Assembly (NCBI GenBank): GCA_004335835.1 | Contig: RWJK01001715.1 | Span: forward strand, 82,197-99,949 | From: Scenedesmus sp. ARA3 | Lineage: Eukaryota > Chlorophyta > Chlorophyceae > Sphaeropleales > Scenedesmaceae | Length of the DNA: 17,753 bases | Reading direction: 5' to 3' | Shown here: positions 8,453-17,753 of the stretch, in pieces | Layout of the letters: each line of letters starts with the position of its first letter | How positions within the stretch are numbered: position 1 is the first letter of the stretch | The notes under the pieces: generated by a model | Database searches by the model: none | What the model saw: only the letters and a program-made list of their open reading frames with translations | Told to the model about the DNA's origin: nothing | Made by a program: the position numbers and the translations under genes

Positions 8453-9399
8453 GTCCTGTGATCAAAGATCCTGTGATCCAGCAACTACGTATGTACAGTC
8501 ACGGCTTGTGAACGTGCCGTCTGCATGGATATTAAAACAAAGTACGTAGCATTTCATGACGTGGTGTGTGTAGAACTCTTGGCAGGTTGCATGTTGCAGT
8601 GAGCTTGGGTTGCTGCCCGGCGGGGTTGGGGTGTTGTTGACGCTCACTTTATGAAACACATGCCGAACAATTTGCTTCCACTCAATCAGTGTGTCTACAT
8701 CTGAGTCGAGCGCCGCATGAACTGCCAATGTTGCTGCAGACCCTAAAGTGATGTTCAGCAGCAGCAGAAGCAGCTGCAGCTGCAGCCTTGCATCATCGAC
8801 GCTGCAATCCCCCTTTTAATACAAGCGGCATCCACTCAAATATACGTCGTTCGTCGCAGACCCTTCACAGCCCTGGCTTGGTTCCCACCCGGCGTAGCAC
8901 GCCCGCAACACCGTGCGCAAGCTGCTAGTAGTGTACAGCAACGACGCTAATGGTAAGACCAGGTTTCTGCGTCATTTCGGCTTCAATTTAAAGCAGCTGC
9001 GCAAGCCTCATTCCAAACAGGCCTGTGTCACCCGCCCCAACAAGCCGGTGATAACATGTGACCCCACGGGGCCATGCTGCAGTTCTTACGATCAATTCCG
9101 GTATTGAAGTCACTTTTCACGGGTGTGCTGGTCCCGCACCCACGTGCTGCTGTGTCGAGCCACTGCAATGTCGAGCAGGTGACAGGAGCCACATTCACGC
9201 GAAGTAGTAAAAACACCTCTTATTGTCACATGTCAACAGCTAAAATAAGGCTTTCAGCCCCTGCGCAGGGACCTCTGTGTGGCACATCACAATTCGGCTC
9301 AAGTGCTGTCCGCGGTGCTCGAAACACGCACCCTCGTATAGACATTGCAGCAACTAGTACATACCATCGTTGACTGGGGCTGTGGAGTCACGTAGCGAC
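7477..9399. other. Region between genes A and B: 3' UTR, intergenic DNA and upstream region of B
   Basis: No convincing protein gene is visible. The start must include gene A's 3' UTR, but I found no TGTAA close behind the stop codon. Features are a (CTG)n tract at 8371-8449 with one CTA interruption, a ten-base direct repeat TCCTGTGATC at about 8453 and 8469, a CAGCTGCAGCTGCAGC stretch near 8770, and a weak A/T motif TTTTAATACA at about 8814 that could belong to the gene B promoter. At 8913 a short open frame (RKLLVVYSNDANG, then a GTAAGA donor) faintly resembles the start of the lectin domain of gene B; an in-frame TAG lies just before it. Confidence 0.5.
8371..8449 (+). repeat. (CTG)n microsatellite with one CTA interruption
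   Basis: About 26 CTG units on the + strand, interrupted once by CTA near 8408. It lies outside both gene models. All six frames stay open through it, which creates artefactual poly-Leu, poly-Cys, poly-Ala and poly-Ser frames. Confidence 0.9.
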
Positions 9400-16196
<6,797 letters not shown>

Positions 16197-17753
16197 GGGG
16201 TCAGTCTAAGTTATTGATATCAAAGTGCGTCAAACACGTGGGGTGTGCCTGTTTTAGAGCAGGAGGTGCTGCTTAGGCGGTATCCAACTGCTACAAGGGT
16301 GCTGAGCTCAGGCTACTGCATAAGTAATGACTGCGCTGGAAGCACTGTGGATGCACCAGCTGTGTGTGAGCCATACCTGCATGGTGCTTTTGCTGCAATC
16401 AAGCAGCGCTGTATATGTATGATTGTGAAAGCTGCCAGCGTTGGCAACGGGGAAAGGTGGCAACGGGGAAAGATGTTTTACAGGACACAGCCATGTTCGA
16501 TGCACGACAGATGTGCGTGACACACAGCAAGTGTCACAGGACTGGCACGAGACGCGTGTGCAGCGCACTGTAGGATGATGCGCAGCCAGCAAATGACCCA
16601 CCCTTGACAAGCCGCTGCAAACAATGTGCGGTGAAGNGGGGGGTGCCCGTGTGGTGTACTAACATATATTGAAGTATGCGGTCAGTGTATGTCTCGTGTG
16701 CACATTTTGGTCTAACCGAATGCTTACTAGCAAGCCTGGCGCCGGGCTCGACAAAGGCAGCATGGCTACAACCGGCTTCAACAACATGACCCACGCATGT
16801 TCCGCAGCGGCATGAGTGCAGGCGCACAACGTGCATGAGGTGGTAACACATGAGTTGGTGCGAGTTGCTTGCACTGCTGCTACTAGTAGTTGGCGGTCTT
16901 TTTTGTGTCTGCAGCAGGAGCCCAGCTGCTGCTTGCCAGACAACGCCGCATTGTTGCAGTGGCGGCCATTGCCGCATGGCATCAGCAGTGCACATGCATT
17001 TTGGTGACTGGTAACTGGTAACTGGCATACGGGATTGTGGTGATGTGTAAACTTCAACAACGCAACTTGCCAGTATGGCCCCAGTCTCGATCACGTAAGG
17101 GAAATTTAGGTTCATAATTCCAACACTTGATTCCAATTAAAATCCTGTTACAAATTGAAATTGTTTTCAAGCAGAATTCCTCGATGCTCACATGAGCAGG
17201 CTCTTGCATGCAGGCTGAGGAGCGCCGCCGCCGCAACGAACACACTCAGATATTGTGCAGCGGTGCTGCGTACAGGTCGCAGCAGCACAATGTTGCAGCA
17301 GCGTGCAGGCCTTGCAGCAGCGCCCAGCAACATTGCCTGCTGACATCACGCGTGGCCTTAGCTCTGTGTCAGCCAGCTGATCAGCTAGCTGATCATGACA
17401 TTGCCGACGGCCACCTACGCACACCGACCATGCGACGATGTGTGCGAGGATCTGCAACCATTGTTGGGATTGCAATCCCACTGCGCCCAACCAGTCAACC
17501 GTGCCGTACGACTCAGTAACAACTTTAGAAATTTATCTGCAATCCTACAGCAGCCACTCCCTACCATGCCTTGCCCTTGCCACTCCCCTCACACCACAGC
17601 GGCTGCAAAGAAGATGCGGCAGCCAAAACCAAACTCAGCACCTGCACAAGTGGACAGCCCACAACCTTGGACATGCCACAACGCAAGATCATTGCATACA
17701 TTACATTACATTACATGCTCCACTCAACGAGGAGTGGGAACCCCAGTCAGGAG
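16197..17753. other. 3' flank of gene B: UTR and intergenic DNA
   Basis: The first TGTAA (the chlorophyte polyadenylation signal) after the stop is at 17046-17050, implying a long 3' UTR if it is the one used. A 16-bp tandem pair (GGCAACGGGGAAAGGT) lies at 16443-16473, one unresolved base at 16637, a GGTAACT duplication near 17012, two perfect palindromes at 17378-17395 and 17465-17480, and about four TTACA units near 17696-17716. A 200-codon minus-strand frame (17136-16534) has no recognisable domain. I see no convincing gene here. Confidence 0.5.
17046..17050 (+). terminator. Candidate TGTAA polyadenylation signal of gene B
   Basis: TGTAA is the usual poly(A) signal in chlorophycean algae. 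This is the first occurrence I find on the + strand after the gene B stop codon, about 850 nt downstream, which is long but possible. A five-base motif is weak evidence on its own. Confidence 0.3.

Noticed and set aside
16534..17136. 200-codon minus-strand frame
   Set aside because: No recognisable domain, composition like the surrounding non-coding DNA, it crosses the unresolved base at 16637, and it has no splice or start context.

Overview
The window is nuclear DNA from a eukaryote, most likely a chlorophycean green alga (Scenedesmus- or Chlamydomonas-like). The reasons are dense short introns with GTGAGT/GTAAGT donors and CAG|GT acceptors, heavy CTG/CAG microsatellites, a TGTAA polyadenylation-type signal after the second gene, and secreted proteins with long (Val-Pro)n/Thr-Pro rods like algal cell-wall proteins. 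Placement below class is a guess. There is no sign of operons, tRNA, rRNA, CRISPR or transposase genes. Nearly all long unspliced open frames are shadows of CTG/CAG tracts.

Two genes lie head to tail on the + strand and look like diverged tandem paralogues. Gene A (about 370-7476) has lost its 5' end off the left edge. Sixteen small phase-0 exons (18-93 nt) encode a modular spacer built from V(Q/K)KEVPVEK(V/I)VEKVVE, VKKEVAVPTP and VPVPTP...RD blocks. A Gly/Ser/Met-rich, four-Cys region and a final exon ending in TAA follow. Gene B (9400-16196) is complete in 13 exons that join in frame to 727 residues. It has a signal peptide, a jacalin-like lectin domain split over two exons, a Pro/Val/Thr spacer with six N-V-T/S sequons, a four-Cys domain, and a long Ser/Met/Gly exon ending in a Gln-rich tail. 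Both genes share C-x(27-31)-C-Y-x3-C, an RKLAAA...GKG segment and a final C-F-A-x-C motif, so gene A probably also has a lectin domain upstream of this window.

Layout: 1-369 intron or 5' flank; 370-7476 gene A; 7477-9399 intergenic and untranslated DNA with a long CTG tract; 9400-16196 gene B; 16197-17753 3' flank with a TGTAA signal and two perfect palindromes.

The most unusual feature is structural. At five exon boundaries the exon edge with its splice site has been copied into the adjoining intron in tandem units of roughly 110-170 bp, and almost every copy has decayed. In the gene B lectin intron this happens from both ends: three extra donors follow exon 2 and two extra acceptors, exactly 113 bp apart, precede exon 3. 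Using any of those decoys would hit a stop codon. Together with an intron present in one spacer repeat but absent from its sister copies, and a series of paralogous introns whose CTG seed has expanded to different lengths, the locus preserves exon shuffling, intron change and splice-site duplication at several stages. All gene models are read by eye from splice signals and frame; no transcript or database evidence was available.
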